DNA of 38,801 nucleotides from CAZZBK01 sp964652155 (GTDB lineage Bacteria; Planctomycetota; Planctomycetia; Pirellulales; PNKZ01): the NCBI GenBank assembly GCA_964652155.1, contig CAZZBK010000041.1, positions 1 to 38,801 of the forward strand. The letters run 5' to 3'. The notes below the pieces were generated by a model, which did not search any database, was not told the DNA's origin, and was given only the letters and a program-made list of their open reading frames with translations. Shown here one piece after another: positions 14,846 through 22,848 of this stretch. How positions within the stretch are numbered: the first letter of the stretch is position 1; every line of letters begins with the position of its first letter. The translations under genes and the position numbers were made by a program.

Positions 14846-15628
14846 TCACAGGCGGGGCTCGCTGGCCGGATCGCGCAAACTCCAGGGTTGTTCGAGTCCG
14901 TGTGCGACGAGCAAGCGCTCGTCGCCGAGGATGTCGCGTGTGGGACCCACGGCCTGCACACGCCCTTCGTCGAGCACAATCACGCGCGCGCACAGTTCGC
15001 TAATCATCTCCAAATCGTGGCTGGCGATGAGCCGGGCGCAATCGAGCGAGGCGAGCAACTCGATGAGCTGCCGCCGCGCGCGGGGGTCGAGATTGGCGGT
15101 CGGCTCGTCGAGCGCGATCAAGCGCGGCTCGCAAGCCAACACGCCGGCCAGGCAGGCGCGTTTGCGCTGCCCCAGGCTCAATTGATGCGGCGGCAACGAG
15201 GCGAGCTGCGCCAAGTCGACCGCGGCCAAGGCCCCATGCGTGCGGCGGACAATCTCCGAGCGGTCGAGGCCGAGATTCGTCGGTCCATAGGCAACGTCTT
15301 CGCCCAACGTGGGACAGAACAGTTGATCGTCGGGGTCTTGAAACACGAGCCCCACGAGGCGACGGACCTGGCACAAATTTATCGGCGCGACATCAAGCCC
15401 CGCGACCCGCACGGCCGGTGCTCCCCTGCCCTGCCCTCCCCTCCCCTGCCCCGACGTGTCGACGCCGAGCAAACCGTTGAGATGCCACAGCAACGTGCTC
15501 TTGCCCGCCCCATTGGGACCGATCAGACCGACGCATTCGCCCTCATCAACGTGCAACGACACGTCGACGAGCGCTTCACGCCCTTGTGGGTAACGGTAAT
15601 GGAGCTGCGAAACTTCGACGAGCGGCAT
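14846..15628 (-). CDS. CbiO/EcfA-like ABC transporter ATPase, 260 aa
   Basis: Walker A GPNGAGKST at 37-45, Q-loop VFQDPDDQLFCPTLGEDVAYG (the string typical of energy-coupling-factor and cobalt/nickel importers) from 95, signature at 150-154, Walker B LIALDE at 170-175, H-loop His204. The signature reads LSLGQRKR instead of LSGGQ(K/R)R. Residues 59-70 (SGQGRGGQGRGA) are an insertion between the Walker A helix and the next strand, written by a 32-base G-rich repeat. No CbiM, CbiQ or substrate-binding gene is adjacent, so the transported metal or vitamin cannot be named. The start at 15628 gives the normal N-terminus. It is divergent from msrB. Confidence 0.85.
   Translation of the reverse strand: MPLVEVSQLHYRYPQGREALVDVSLHVDEGECVGLIGPNGAGKSTLLWHLNGLLGVDTSGQGRGGQGRGAPAVRVAGLDVAPINLCQVRRLVGLVFQDPDDQLFCPTLGEDVAYGPTNLGLDRSEIVRRTHGALAAVDLAQLASLPPHQLSLGQRKRACLAGVLACEPRLIALDEPTANLDPRARRQLIELLASLDCARLIASHDLEMISELCARVIVLDEGRVQAVGPTRDILGDERLLVAHGLEQPWSLRDPASEPRL
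15421..15452 (-). repeat. G-rich dispersed repeat, longest copy, inside the CbiO-like gene
   Basis: On the minus strand it reads GGGGCAGGGGAGGGGAGG, then GCAGGGCAGGGGAG. It has six runs of three or more G, the strongest G-quadruplex candidate in the window. It is in frame and encodes the doubled GQGRG insertion. Confidence 0.8.
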
Positions 15629-15758
15629 CGGTCCTACTCACGGTGCGAACCAGGACCTCCGCCGCGTGCACGCGCTGCGAAAATCGAGTGTCTGTAGCGT
15701 AACTCGATGAACCGCACGCGACCAGGGGGCCGATGTGTCCAGCGTCGCGCAAATCGCC

Positions 15759-15764
15759 TATAAT
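15759..15764 (+). promoter_or_regulatory. Candidate -10 box for msrB
   Basis: TATAAT lies 49 bases before the msrB ATG in the divergent spacer. The -35 region (TGTCCA at 15736-15741, 17-base spacer) matches three of six positions. Confidence 0.4.
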
Positions 15765-15813
15765 CTTTGTTGGATCGAGTGATATTCGCATCAATCATTG
15801 CGGAAAACGAACC

Positions 15814-16350
15814 ATGTCGATGCGTTGGATCAGAGGACTTTTGCTGTGCGTGTTGTTGGCCGGTGTCGCGGTCGGTTGGCAATGGAGTCGCCGCGCGACG
15901 ACCAAGCCCGAGGCCGTCATTGCGACGGTCGAGGCCGGCCGTACATCGACGAGTCTTGGCAGTAGCCCCTGGAGCGAGGAACACTGGCGCAAAACGCTGA
16001 CCGCCGAGCAGTATCGGGTCTGCCGGTTGAAAGGGACCGAGCGGGCGTACACGGGCGAGTATTGGGACACGCACACCAACGGCACCTATCTCTGCGTGGC
16101 CTGTGGCGAGGCGCTCTTTAGCTCCGAGCACAAATTCGACTCGGGCACAGGCTGGCCCAGCTTTGATCAGCCGGCCACGAAAGACGTGATCGTCGAACAT
16201 GCCGACTACAGCTTGGCCGTGCCGCGCACCGAGGTGACTTGCCGCCGCTGCGGATCGCACTTGGGGCACGTCTTCTCGGATGGGCCCCGGGAGACGACGG
16301 GGCTACGCTACTGCATCAACTCGGTGTCGCTGAAGTTGCAGCCGAAATAA
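15814..16350 (+). CDS. msrB: Membrane-anchored peptide-methionine (R)-S-oxide reductase, 178 aa
   Basis: Reduces the R epimer of methionine sulfoxide in proteins. The N-terminal hydrophobic segment (RGLLLCVLLAGVAVGW, 7-22) should export or anchor it, so it repairs envelope proteins. LTAEQYRVCRLKGTERAYTGEYWD is the classic MsrB opening; zinc ligands are Cys94/Cys97 and Cys143/Cys146; GTGWPSF and GSHLGHVF are active-site segments; catalytic Cys is 167 in LRYCINS. Cys70, where many homologues have Thr or Leu, is a candidate recycling partner. The start was taken at the ATG that begins the signal-like segment. It is convergent with the next gene. Confidence 0.93.
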   Translation: MSMRWIRGLLLCVLLAGVAVGWQWSRRATTKPEAVIATVEAGRTSTSLGSSPWSEEHWRKTLTAEQYRVCRLKGTERAYTGEYWDTHTNGTYLCVACGEALFSSEHKFDSGTGWPSFDQPATKDVIVEHADYSLAVPRTEVTCRRCGSHLGHVFSDGPRETTGLRYCINSVSLKLQPK

Positions 16351-16370
16351 ACGACATTGGCCCATCGCGA

Positions 16371-17297
16371 CTAGCGTGGTGCGACCTTGGCGCGAATCGT
16401 CGAGAAGCTGTCAAGCGTCGACTTTTTCTGCTCGGGCACGGCGGTGTCGGCGCGCTCGACGACCTGACGCGCTTGCACGAGCTCGCCGCGCGTGAAGTAC
16501 GGGCGACGACCGAGGGTCGTCAACTCGCCAGGAATCTGGGCCAACTCATTCCAACTCAGCGTGTCGCTGAGCGGACTCAAGTGCCAGACGGCGGCCTGCG
16601 CGGTCGCCTGGGTGCATTTGCCCGCGGCCCATTCACGCATCACGTACTTCATGGTGTCGGCGTTCTCGATAAGCTGTTCGAGCGGCACGAGCTTGTACGT
16701 GGTCGACGGGCGCGGATTGTCCTTCCCCTGTTCAAGACAGAAGCTGCCGACCCGCAGTTCGACGATTCGCTCGGCCGGGATGCTAAAGCAGAAGCTCACA
16801 ATGAAACCTGTACCACCACTACGTCGATTAGCCATTTGCGAAGGTTCTAAGCCCTCGACGGGGATGTTGAACTGTTGGAAGAAATTGTTGCCCTGATTCT
16901 GATTGTTCTGTCCTGGTCCGTTGGGACCGGGCAGACCGGAGAACGGTCCGGTCACGCTTTGCATGGCGGAGTTGGTCTGCTGAGGCGGTTGCCCGCCGCG
17001 TGGATTGAAGATTGGGCCATTGAACTGCGCGAGGATCGGCACAGCGGCGAAGTACTCGGGCAATTGCACGTTGAGGGCCGCGCCCGTGGTGTTCTCGAAG
17101 AGCACGCGAGCCTGTTTTTCGTCGTCGGGGATGTACCGCACGTTGAGTTGTCCGGCCGACATGGCGGCAAACAACTCGACCGTTTCGAGCGCGGCGTTGG
17201 GAGCTCTCAATTGGGTGATCGGGGGTGCCCCCCTGCCCTGGCTGACGACGAGAGTGGAAAACAAAACAGCCGCACACAGCAAGCGAACATAGCGCAT
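16371..17297 (-). CDS. Exported protein of unknown function, 308 aa
   Basis: ATG 17297 has AGGGAG upstream. A signal peptide (MRYVRLLCAAVLFSTLVVS) is followed by QGRGAPP, another G-rich repeat trace (17228-17241). Residues 45-75 (LNVRYIPDDEKQARVLFENTTG) look like a beta-sandwich strand set. A Gln/Asn/Gly-rich stretch (QQTNSAMQS..., NQNQGNNFFQQFNIP) lies mid-protein. The second half has GFIVSFCFSIPAERIVELRVGS, then a helical region (MKYVMREWAAGKCTQATAQAAVWHL) and a tail with YFTRGELVQARQVVERAD. No catalytic motif was recognised. It is convergent with msrB and divergent from the HTTM gene; an envelope protein seems likely. Confidence 0.72.
   Translation of the reverse strand: MRYVRLLCAAVLFSTLVVSQGRGAPPITQLRAPNAALETVELFAAMSAGQLNVRYIPDDEKQARVLFENTTGAALNVQLPEYFAAVPILAQFNGPIFNPRGGQPPQQTNSAMQSVTGPFSGLPGPNGPGQNNQNQGNNFFQQFNIPVEGLEPSQMANRRSGGTGFIVSFCFSIPAERIVELRVGSFCLEQGKDNPRPSTTYKLVPLEQLIENADTMKYVMREWAAGKCTQATAQAAVWHLSPLSDTLSWNELAQIPGELTTLGRRPYFTRGELVQARQVVERADTAVPEQKKSTLDSFSTIRAKVAPR
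17228..17241 (-). repeat. G-rich dispersed repeat, short copy at a signal-peptide cleavage region
   Basis: On the minus strand it reads CCAGGGCAGGGGGG, a truncated form of the family core, coding for SQGRGA at the end of the signal peptide. Confidence 0.5.
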
Positions 17298-17625
17298 GAC
17301 AAATGCTCCCTTCGTGACCGTGAGATGAGATGTGGAGGTCAACGTGGCTCGTATCGAACGGTTCGCAGCGCAGAACTGCGCCGTGGAAAGCAGCGAATCG
17401 CTCGACGAGTGTTAGTGTACGCTTGCGTCGAGCTAGCCTGCAAGCATATTTGCCCGACCAGTTGATCTGCCCCTTGAAGGGATTTTCGGCGTTTCACCTC
17501 GCCGTTTGCTAGCAGCCCATTGCCCGTTTCCCTCCACGCGAGCGGAAAATTGTCATATAGCTTCCTTGGCGAGTAGTGTGCTAAAGGAATGCCTTTGTGG
17601 ATCGTGACTGAGCATCACCAACTTC
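17298..17625. other. 328-bp divergent spacer
   Basis: It lies between two divergently transcribed genes and must hold both promoters. It is somewhat A/T-richer near 17550-17600. No convincing -35/-10 pair, repeat or small gene was seen. Confidence 0.4.
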
Positions 17626-19215
17626 ATGATCGAACGAGTCTCGGAGTGTTTTTCGCCAATGGATGTCGCGGTCAGTACGATTTGCCGGTGGGGAGCAGTG
17701 CTGCGGTCACGTGGGTCGCTGAGTGCGTGGTCCGCGCGCGATTTGCATCGTTTGCTCAAGATCATTGCCGCGCTGCTCGCTTGGAAACTGCTGTCGATCG
17801 ATTACTCGGCGCTGGTCGATCTGGTGGGCCGACCCCCGTTGCGGCCGGCAACCACCCCGTGGCTCCGCTCGGCCGTGGCCTGGGTGCATACGCACGTCGC
17901 GGTGAGCGAAACAGTCATTCTAGGTGTCCAATGGTTCGCCAGCGCGGGGCTTGTGCTTGGGGTGTTCTTCCGCCAGCGCTGGCTCGCGGCGATCGGCTGG
18001 CTCGGCTCGCTGGCGCTGTTTGTCAGTGCACATCAATACGTGGGTTGGATGTTCGACATCGAACTGTGCTGCGTCTTGCTACTGTTGGTAATTGTCTGGC
18101 CCGAGCGGTGGTCGACGCTGCTCAACGGCGCGACGCACGTGTCTCGTTCCGCGTCGGCCATGGCTTGGTCGATCCAGTTGTACCTGGGGTTGGCGTACTT
18201 TTTCACGGGCTGGTCCAAGCTCCACTTCAATCTCGTTTGGATCCAGCAGATTCGGCTCGAGTACCTGCATCCCGTGATGGATGTCTGGCACGGCAGCAAC
18301 TTTAACCTGCTGGGTATTCCGCGCGGATTTCATGAGCTGCTGATGGCGTACCCGGCGCTCGGCATCGTGATGGCGCTGGTGACACTGTTCACGGAGTTGT
18401 TTTGGATAACGGCGCTCGTCTCGCGCCGCGCGCGCTTCTGGTTGCCGCTCGTCATGTTTGCCACGCATACGGGCATTTTCTTCAGCAGCGGCATTTTGTT
18501 CTTGCACTTGGCCGTCATTCAACTCGCTGCCGTGGCACCGTGGCAACGCGGCTGGTACCCGTGGCGGCGAACCGTGGCCGCGCTGACGGTCACCCCACCG
18601 ACGCTCGGTTGGCGATTTGCGACCGGGTCGCTTGCCGCGTTCGCGGCCTCGATGGCAATGGTCCCGGCGGTTACTCATTGGAATCTGGCTTGGCTGCCCG
18701 ACTGGAATCAGTTCGGCTGGAGTTATGCGGGGGTCACGCAACCACAGGTCTACTATCGGCTCGGGTATTTGAATCGCGATTCCGGCCTGATCGAGCCGAT
18801 TCCATTGAGTCATTTCGGCTTCATGGACTTTCAAGGCGTGACCGCCCCGGGCGTGTATCTCAAGTTTCTCAACGAGTCGGACGATGCGGGGGTGCGCGCG
18901 ATGTCGGCCGAGGCGCTCGAGACCTTGTTGAGGACGGTTCGCTCGGGGGGCAGCGATCATGCGTTGCTGGGGCCGTTCTTCTGTCCGCTGCATACCGTGG
19001 CCTCGCCGAGACTGTTGCCACTGGAACTGCTGAGCCAGCCCTATGTGGTTCGGGGGCGACGTTATTATGATCCGCAACGCGATCAGGTCGTCGGCGACTG
19101 GGAAAGCGTCGGCGACTTGTCGACCATCGTGGCGGCCAAGGCCGGCCGCAGCGACTTCCCGCGGATCAGTCGACAGCGCGATATCACGTCTCCCAACGGG
19201 GGCATACCTCGCTAG
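17626..19215 (+). CDS. HTTM-domain (vitamin K-dependent gamma-carboxylase-like) membrane protein, 529 aa
   Basis: About eight to ten hydrophobic helices run from residue 42 to 350. The stretch LYLGLAYFFTGWSKLHFNLVWIQ with the charged KLH between helices, and LVMFATHTGIFFSSGILFLH, resemble the HTTM domain found in bacterial relatives of gamma-glutamyl carboxylase; the catalytic lysine of the human enzyme cannot be placed with certainty. The C-terminal 150 residues are soluble (PQVYYRLGYLNRDSG..., VRGRRYYDP). The function in bacteria is unknown. The first ATG (17626) is given; ATG 17659 is equally possible, as neither has a ribosome site. A divergent paralogue of the same architecture lies convergently next door. 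Confidence 0.7.
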   Translation: MIERVSECFSPMDVAVSTICRWGAVLRSRGSLSAWSARDLHRLLKIIAALLAWKLLSIDYSALVDLVGRPPLRPATTPWLRSAVAWVHTHVAVSETVILGVQWFASAGLVLGVFFRQRWLAAIGWLGSLALFVSAHQYVGWMFDIELCCVLLLLVIVWPERWSTLLNGATHVSRSASAMAWSIQLYLGLAYFFTGWSKLHFNLVWIQQIRLEYLHPVMDVWHGSNFNLLGIPRGFHELLMAYPALGIVMALVTLFTELFWITALVSRRARFWLPLVMFATHTGIFFSSGILFLHLAVIQLAAVAPWQRGWYPWRRTVAALTVTPPTLGWRFATGSLAAFAASMAMVPAVTHWNLAWLPDWNQFGWSYAGVTQPQVYYRLGYLNRDSGLIEPIPLSHFGFMDFQGVTAPGVYLKFLNESDDAGVRAMSAEALETLLRTVRSGGSDHALLGPFFCPLHTVASPRLLPLELLSQPYVVRGRRYYDPQRDQVVGDWESVGDLSTIVAAKAGRSDFPRISRQRDITSPNGGIPR

Positions 19216-19253
19216 GCAGCATGACGCGGTGGTCAGGTGTTCGTCAGCCGAGA

Positions 19254-19276
19254 TTGTTACGGCGCGAGGTCGTAGC
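19254..19276 (+). repeat. 23-bp direct repeat, left copy (att-like)
   Basis: It begins TTGTTACGGC and ends GGTCGTAGC and is identical in all 23 bases to 21133-21155, where the sequence is the last codons and stop of the PQQ propeller gene. Here it lies 38 bases after the first HTTM gene's stop and encodes nothing. The repeats bracket the A/T-richer second HTTM gene. Confidence 0.85.
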
Positions 19277-19387
19277 CCCCCTGCCGCTCGCGCTGCCTAG
19301 GGCCGTCTGGATCCCCTTTCACAACACCTTACCCGAGAAGATTTCACGACCACGCGCCACGAATTTCAACAGGTAAGTGTCTCAAGC

Positions 19388-20833
19388 TCATTGACACGAT
19401 TCGGGTTGAAGTTCCGGGGTCACGCGAGTTGGCAGTGGCCCCAGGTCTTCCCACTCGACTTGGAATCCCCGACGGGGCCAATCGTAGATGCCACGGACAA
19501 TATGAAGCTCGGCGAACTTTTCGGGAGGTATTGGTTGACCAACGGTGATCACGTGCTCGGGACATGTCAAGTGACCTAGCAGAAAACGATTACTATCGTA
19601 GTGACGCAACGCACGCACATAGCTGCCAATCCGCTCCAAGCACTGCTGCTTCAGTGAAGCATCTTGTTGTTCGATATAACCATGAAGATCCAAGGTTACG
19701 TAACCAGTTTTGAACCCATAAAAACCACCGTGATTGAAGGATAATATCACAAAATCTTGCGTCTGCGGATCGCGATAAGCAAGTCGATACACCTTGTGTG
19801 GTTTGGCAATAAGTTGGTGAGTCCAGCCGAACCCATTGTAATTATAGAAAGGGTAATACGCTGATGTGTTGAGAATCGCGGGTACAAACACAATGAAACA
19901 GACAACGCAACTTGCCAGTAGCCATTGCCGTGTTGGGAGTAAAGGAGCAGTCGTGGTCACAGATGGCTGTTGCGGGAGACGTGAGAACCAGCCCGACACG
20001 TTTCGCCACGGTATGGCGATACTGATGCCCGCCACGCAGATTGAGATGAATAAGATTGCGCCTGTCAACAAAATGGCCACATGGGTCAAAAACATTAACG
20101 GTGGGATGATAACACGTGCCCAACGATTGAAAAGCGCCAAGGGCCAACCAAGCTCAAAAACGATACACGAGAAAGCACCGAACTCGCCCACCCAGGGATA
20201 TTGTTGTCCAAATTCCGAAAATAGCTTGGCCATGGTATCGAGGCTGCTGGGCATGCTTCCATGCCCAATCACACAACTAGGATAAAGCCACTCCATGTGA
20301 ACCTCTTGCCACCAATAAAGATGCGCAAGCGGCTTAGATAATCCGCACATGAAGTAGGCGACCGCGATATAGAGTGCCCAAACAAATCCAAGGCTGGTCG
20401 CTGCGGAGGAAACTTGACGATCGCCTCCGAGAGCTTTATCCCATGAGACCGGCCAGATGGCAGCCAGCAGTAATATCGTCAAGGCCGTTTCAAAGTCGCC
20501 GTGCGAGCCGCGAAACTGAAACACACACCATTCTATGAGAAATGTCGTTATTAATGCCGCGATCAGCCAGCCTCGTCGGAGACGAAAGCATACCAACAAC
20601 AAGAGACCAGCCGCCAGACACTGCATGCTGATCGCTTTCCAGGCAGTATCGAAGAAGACCGCATGTACCCAAGTGACAAACTGCTCAACAACAACTGGCT
20701 TAAGATGATAGAGGGCGGGTCCTTCCGTCACATACGCTAACCCACGATAATCGGTCGAGAGTAGCTTCCAGGCCAAGACCACCAAGATTACACGCAGAAA
20801 AACTCGTAGATCGAACGATGAAAAGGTAATCAT
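19388..20833 (-). CDS. Second HTTM-domain membrane protein, 481 aa, A/T-richer than its neighbours
   Basis: It has the same layout as the 529-aa gene next to it. It opens RVILVVLAWKLLSTDYRGL (compare KIIAALLAWKLLSIDYSAL) and has LYIAVAYFMCGLSKPLAHLYWWQ and FLTHVAILLTGAILFI in the same places. The soluble tail has VYRLAYRDPQTQDF and HIVRGIYDWP. The codons use far more A and T at third positions than surrounding genes, and the 5' spacer is equally A/T-rich. With flanking 23-bp direct repeats this points to recent acquisition. The start ATG at 20833 is the only good one. It is convergent with its paralogue. The function is unknown. Confidence 0.75.
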   Translation of the reverse strand: MITFSSFDLRVFLRVILVVLAWKLLSTDYRGLAYVTEGPALYHLKPVVVEQFVTWVHAVFFDTAWKAISMQCLAAGLLLLVCFRLRRGWLIAALITTFLIEWCVFQFRGSHGDFETALTILLLAAIWPVSWDKALGGDRQVSSAATSLGFVWALYIAVAYFMCGLSKPLAHLYWWQEVHMEWLYPSCVIGHGSMPSSLDTMAKLFSEFGQQYPWVGEFGAFSCIVFELGWPLALFNRWARVIIPPLMFLTHVAILLTGAILFISICVAGISIAIPWRNVSGWFSRLPQQPSVTTTAPLLPTRQWLLASCVVCFIVFVPAILNTSAYYPFYNYNGFGWTHQLIAKPHKVYRLAYRDPQTQDFVILSFNHGGFYGFKTGYVTLDLHGYIEQQDASLKQQCLERIGSYVRALRHYDSNRFLLGHLTCPEHVITVGQPIPPEKFAELHIVRGIYDWPRRGFQVEWEDLGPLPTRVTPELQPESCQ

Positions 20834-21132
20834 GATTGCTATTCACATGAAGCGTGACTCATCCAGGTACTGGCATACTCCATTTTTTGCGAGCACGGGG
20901 GAAGAAATTACGTCAAACTCCCTGAGATCACAATGTGACTTTCTGTTACGCACCCCCCGTCGCTAGCTATGAAGGCATCGCTATCGAGCGCGCGAAGACT
21001 CGGCACAGAAACGGCGATTTACGGCCACTGTTTACTCATGTTGCCTTGCGTGACAGGCGTACACGACCACCCCAGAGTCACCCATGAAAGGCGATAATAA
21101 ACGCCAACACGAAGCGTTAGACGCGATGGACG
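20834..21132. other. 299-bp A/T-richer spacer upstream of the second HTTM gene
   Basis: It lies between the HTTM start and the end of the PQQ gene, so it holds the HTTM promoter on the minus strand. Composition matches the HTTM gene rather than the flanks. No gene, integrase remnant or repeat was recognised apart from the 23-bp repeat at its right border. Confidence 0.4.
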
Positions 21133-21155
21133 TTGTTACGGCGCGAGGTCGTAGC
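21133..21155 (+). repeat. 23-bp direct repeat, right copy, at the 3' end of the PQQ gene
   Basis: It covers the TAA stop (21136-21138) and the last six codons (CYDLAP) of the propeller gene, and is identical to 19254-19276. This is the pattern left by elements that integrate into a gene's 3' end and restore it. Confidence 0.85.
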
Positions 21156-22593
21156 ACGCCAGCGAGTTACGCAGCCGCAGGTACAGTCGGCCATCGACGA
21201 TCGCCGGCGAAGTGCATGGGAGTGGCCCCTGGTCACCGACCTCCTGCTTGAACAGCTTGACCGACTTTTCGAGCCCGCCCGCTTCTTTCTCCAGCTTGTC
21301 GAGCCCCAGCTTCTGGCGGAAGAACGCTTCGCTGGCGATGAGGCCGGCGCGGTCGAACTTGGCTTGCACCAAAGGCTGATACTCCTGCGGATTCGCCGCA
21401 AAGCAGAGCAGACCGTCGTAGGCGTAGAGCACCTTGCCGTCGACCGCCACGAGCGACGTGTATTGCGGGTTGGTCAGGTCGAGCTGCGCCGTCCACGCAG
21501 CAGTGCCTGAGGCCAACTCGACGCAAGCGAGCCGTTTCTCACCCTGGGCGTAGACGTAATCACCCACCACGACCGGGCTGCTCCCCTTGTCGCCGAGACC
21601 GTTGTAGACCCAGAGCTGTTCGGCCTTGTCGCTCGATATCCGGAAGCAGCGCATGCCGCCGCGGCGACTGCCGCCGAGCGTAATCATGAGGTCTCCGACG
21701 ATCACGGGGGTCGATAAGCTTGCTTCGCTTTTCACGCGCCAGCGCTCGCGGCCACTACGGGGCTCGACGGCAATTGTGTCGCTCCCGGCCACATTGACAA
21801 CCAGCAGCGACTCGTTGCCGCCGCGCCACACGACCGGCGAACTGTGCGTGCCGCGTGTGGCCTTGTCGTCCCCTTTCCACAAAATTTCGCCCGTCTGGGC
21901 GTCGAGTCCGACCAGATAACCGCACAGCACGGCGGCGACTCCGTCGACGACCACGAACGATGACATGAAATACTCGTCGTGAAATTCACCGCTCAGCGAG
22001 GTCGCCCACAACTCTTTGCCGTTCTGGGCGTCGATGCAGCGTGCCTTGCGTCCCGCGCCGAGGATCAACAGCTTGCCGTCGTTCAACGTGGGCGTGCCGC
22101 TATGCAAGAAGCGGGTGTAGATGCTTGGCTGCTCGCTCTTCCAAACCGTCTGGCCGCTCTGAGCGTCGATGCAGGTGATGGTCTCGCGGTAGTTAAAGGC
22201 CTTGCCGCGCTCAAAATCTTCCTGTCGACGGTTGACCTCGTATTCTTCGTATTCCTTGGGGGTCAGGTGCCCTCGTTTGTCGTCGGGCAGATAGGGGAAT
22301 TTGCGCGGCGGCAACTGGGCGTCGCTCTGTTGAGAGCGTGAGTGGGTGAACAAGTAGACCTTGCCGTCGGCGACGATCGGGCTCCCCCAGCCCCCTTCGA
22401 ATCCGGCGGCGATCGATTCGCTCTTCCAAAGCGGCTTGAGGCCGTCGCTGGGCAACGAGGATCGCAAGGGCCGAGACGAGAGCGCCACGCCGTTGCGGTC
22501 GTCGCCGCGCCACTGTCGCCAGTCGGCCGCGACGAGCCACGAAACGCTCACCAAGCACACCCCGAACACGAGACCGAACAACGCGCGATTCAT
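21136..22593 (-). CDS. Exported PQQ-type beta-propeller protein, 485 aa
   Basis: A signal peptide (FGLVFGVCLVSVSWLVAA, cut before DWRQWRGDDRNG) leads into the planctomycete propeller opening W..WRG..R.G. Repeated blades show the usual pattern with a Asp-Ala-x-x-G-x-x-x-W core: CIDAQSGQTVWKSE, CIDAQNGKELWATS, GLDAQTGEILWKGD, VEPRSGRERWRV, ELASGTAAWTAQL. A blade-edge helix (AFFRQKLGLDKLEKEAGGLEKS) lies near the C-terminus before the closing blade LYLRLRNSLACYD. A role as exported dehydrogenase or binding propeller cannot be decided; ligands for a quinone cofactor are not evident. ATG 22593 has GAAGGG upstream. Its last codons form the right direct repeat of the HTTM island. Confidence 0.85.
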   Translation of the reverse strand: MNRALFGLVFGVCLVSVSWLVAADWRQWRGDDRNGVALSSRPLRSSLPSDGLKPLWKSESIAAGFEGGWGSPIVADGKVYLFTHSRSQQSDAQLPPRKFPYLPDDKRGHLTPKEYEEYEVNRRQEDFERGKAFNYRETITCIDAQSGQTVWKSEQPSIYTRFLHSGTPTLNDGKLLILGAGRKARCIDAQNGKELWATSLSGEFHDEYFMSSFVVVDGVAAVLCGYLVGLDAQTGEILWKGDDKATRGTHSSPVVWRGGNESLLVVNVAGSDTIAVEPRSGRERWRVKSEASLSTPVIVGDLMITLGGSRRGGMRCFRISSDKAEQLWVYNGLGDKGSSPVVVGDYVYAQGEKRLACVELASGTAAWTAQLDLTNPQYTSLVAVDGKVLYAYDGLLCFAANPQEYQPLVQAKFDRAGLIASEAFFRQKLGLDKLEKEAGGLEKSVKLFKQEVGDQGPLPCTSPAIVDGRLYLRLRNSLACYDLAP

Positions 22594-22653
22594 GGCAAAC
22601 CCTTCGAGGACGATGGTCAAACAGTGGAAGGTGAGGGAAGCGACGATCGGCTG

Positions 22654-22781
22654 ACCCCTTCTCCCTTGGGGGAGAAGGTGACCGAAGGGCGGATGAGGGG
22701 GTATCGCGGCGCGTTTTCGGGCTGCGACACACCCTCACCTGGCTCACTTCGTTCGCCATCCTCTCCCAAAGGGAGAGGGGG
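22654..22781. repeat. Paired hairpin repeat element (128 bp)
   Basis: The left half has CCTTCTCCC-TTGG-GGGAGAAGG (22657-22678) then GTGACCGAAGGGCGGATGAGGG; the right half is its inverted relative, ending CCTCTCCC-AAA-GGGAGAGG (22760-22778). The two halves can pair with each other as well as fold alone. Sequences of this look are widespread between genes in planctomycetes and other GC-rich bacteria. The frame through it is open but is not protein. Confidence 0.8.
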
Positions 22782-22848
22782 AATGCAACAATGTACGGCT
22801 TCCGTAGGCGGCTATTGTAGCAGCAAACGATTGGCGCGACGACAAGCG

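Noticed and set aside
17626..19215. DoxX-type membrane protein
   Set aside because: It is several times longer than DoxX and has more helices plus a large soluble tail; HTTM is the better match.
22342..22848. N-terminal extension of the OGT-like protein by 169 residues
   Set aside because: It translates the PQQ gene antisense and the paired hairpin repeat, neither of which looks like protein; the ATG at 22849 fits the TPR start.
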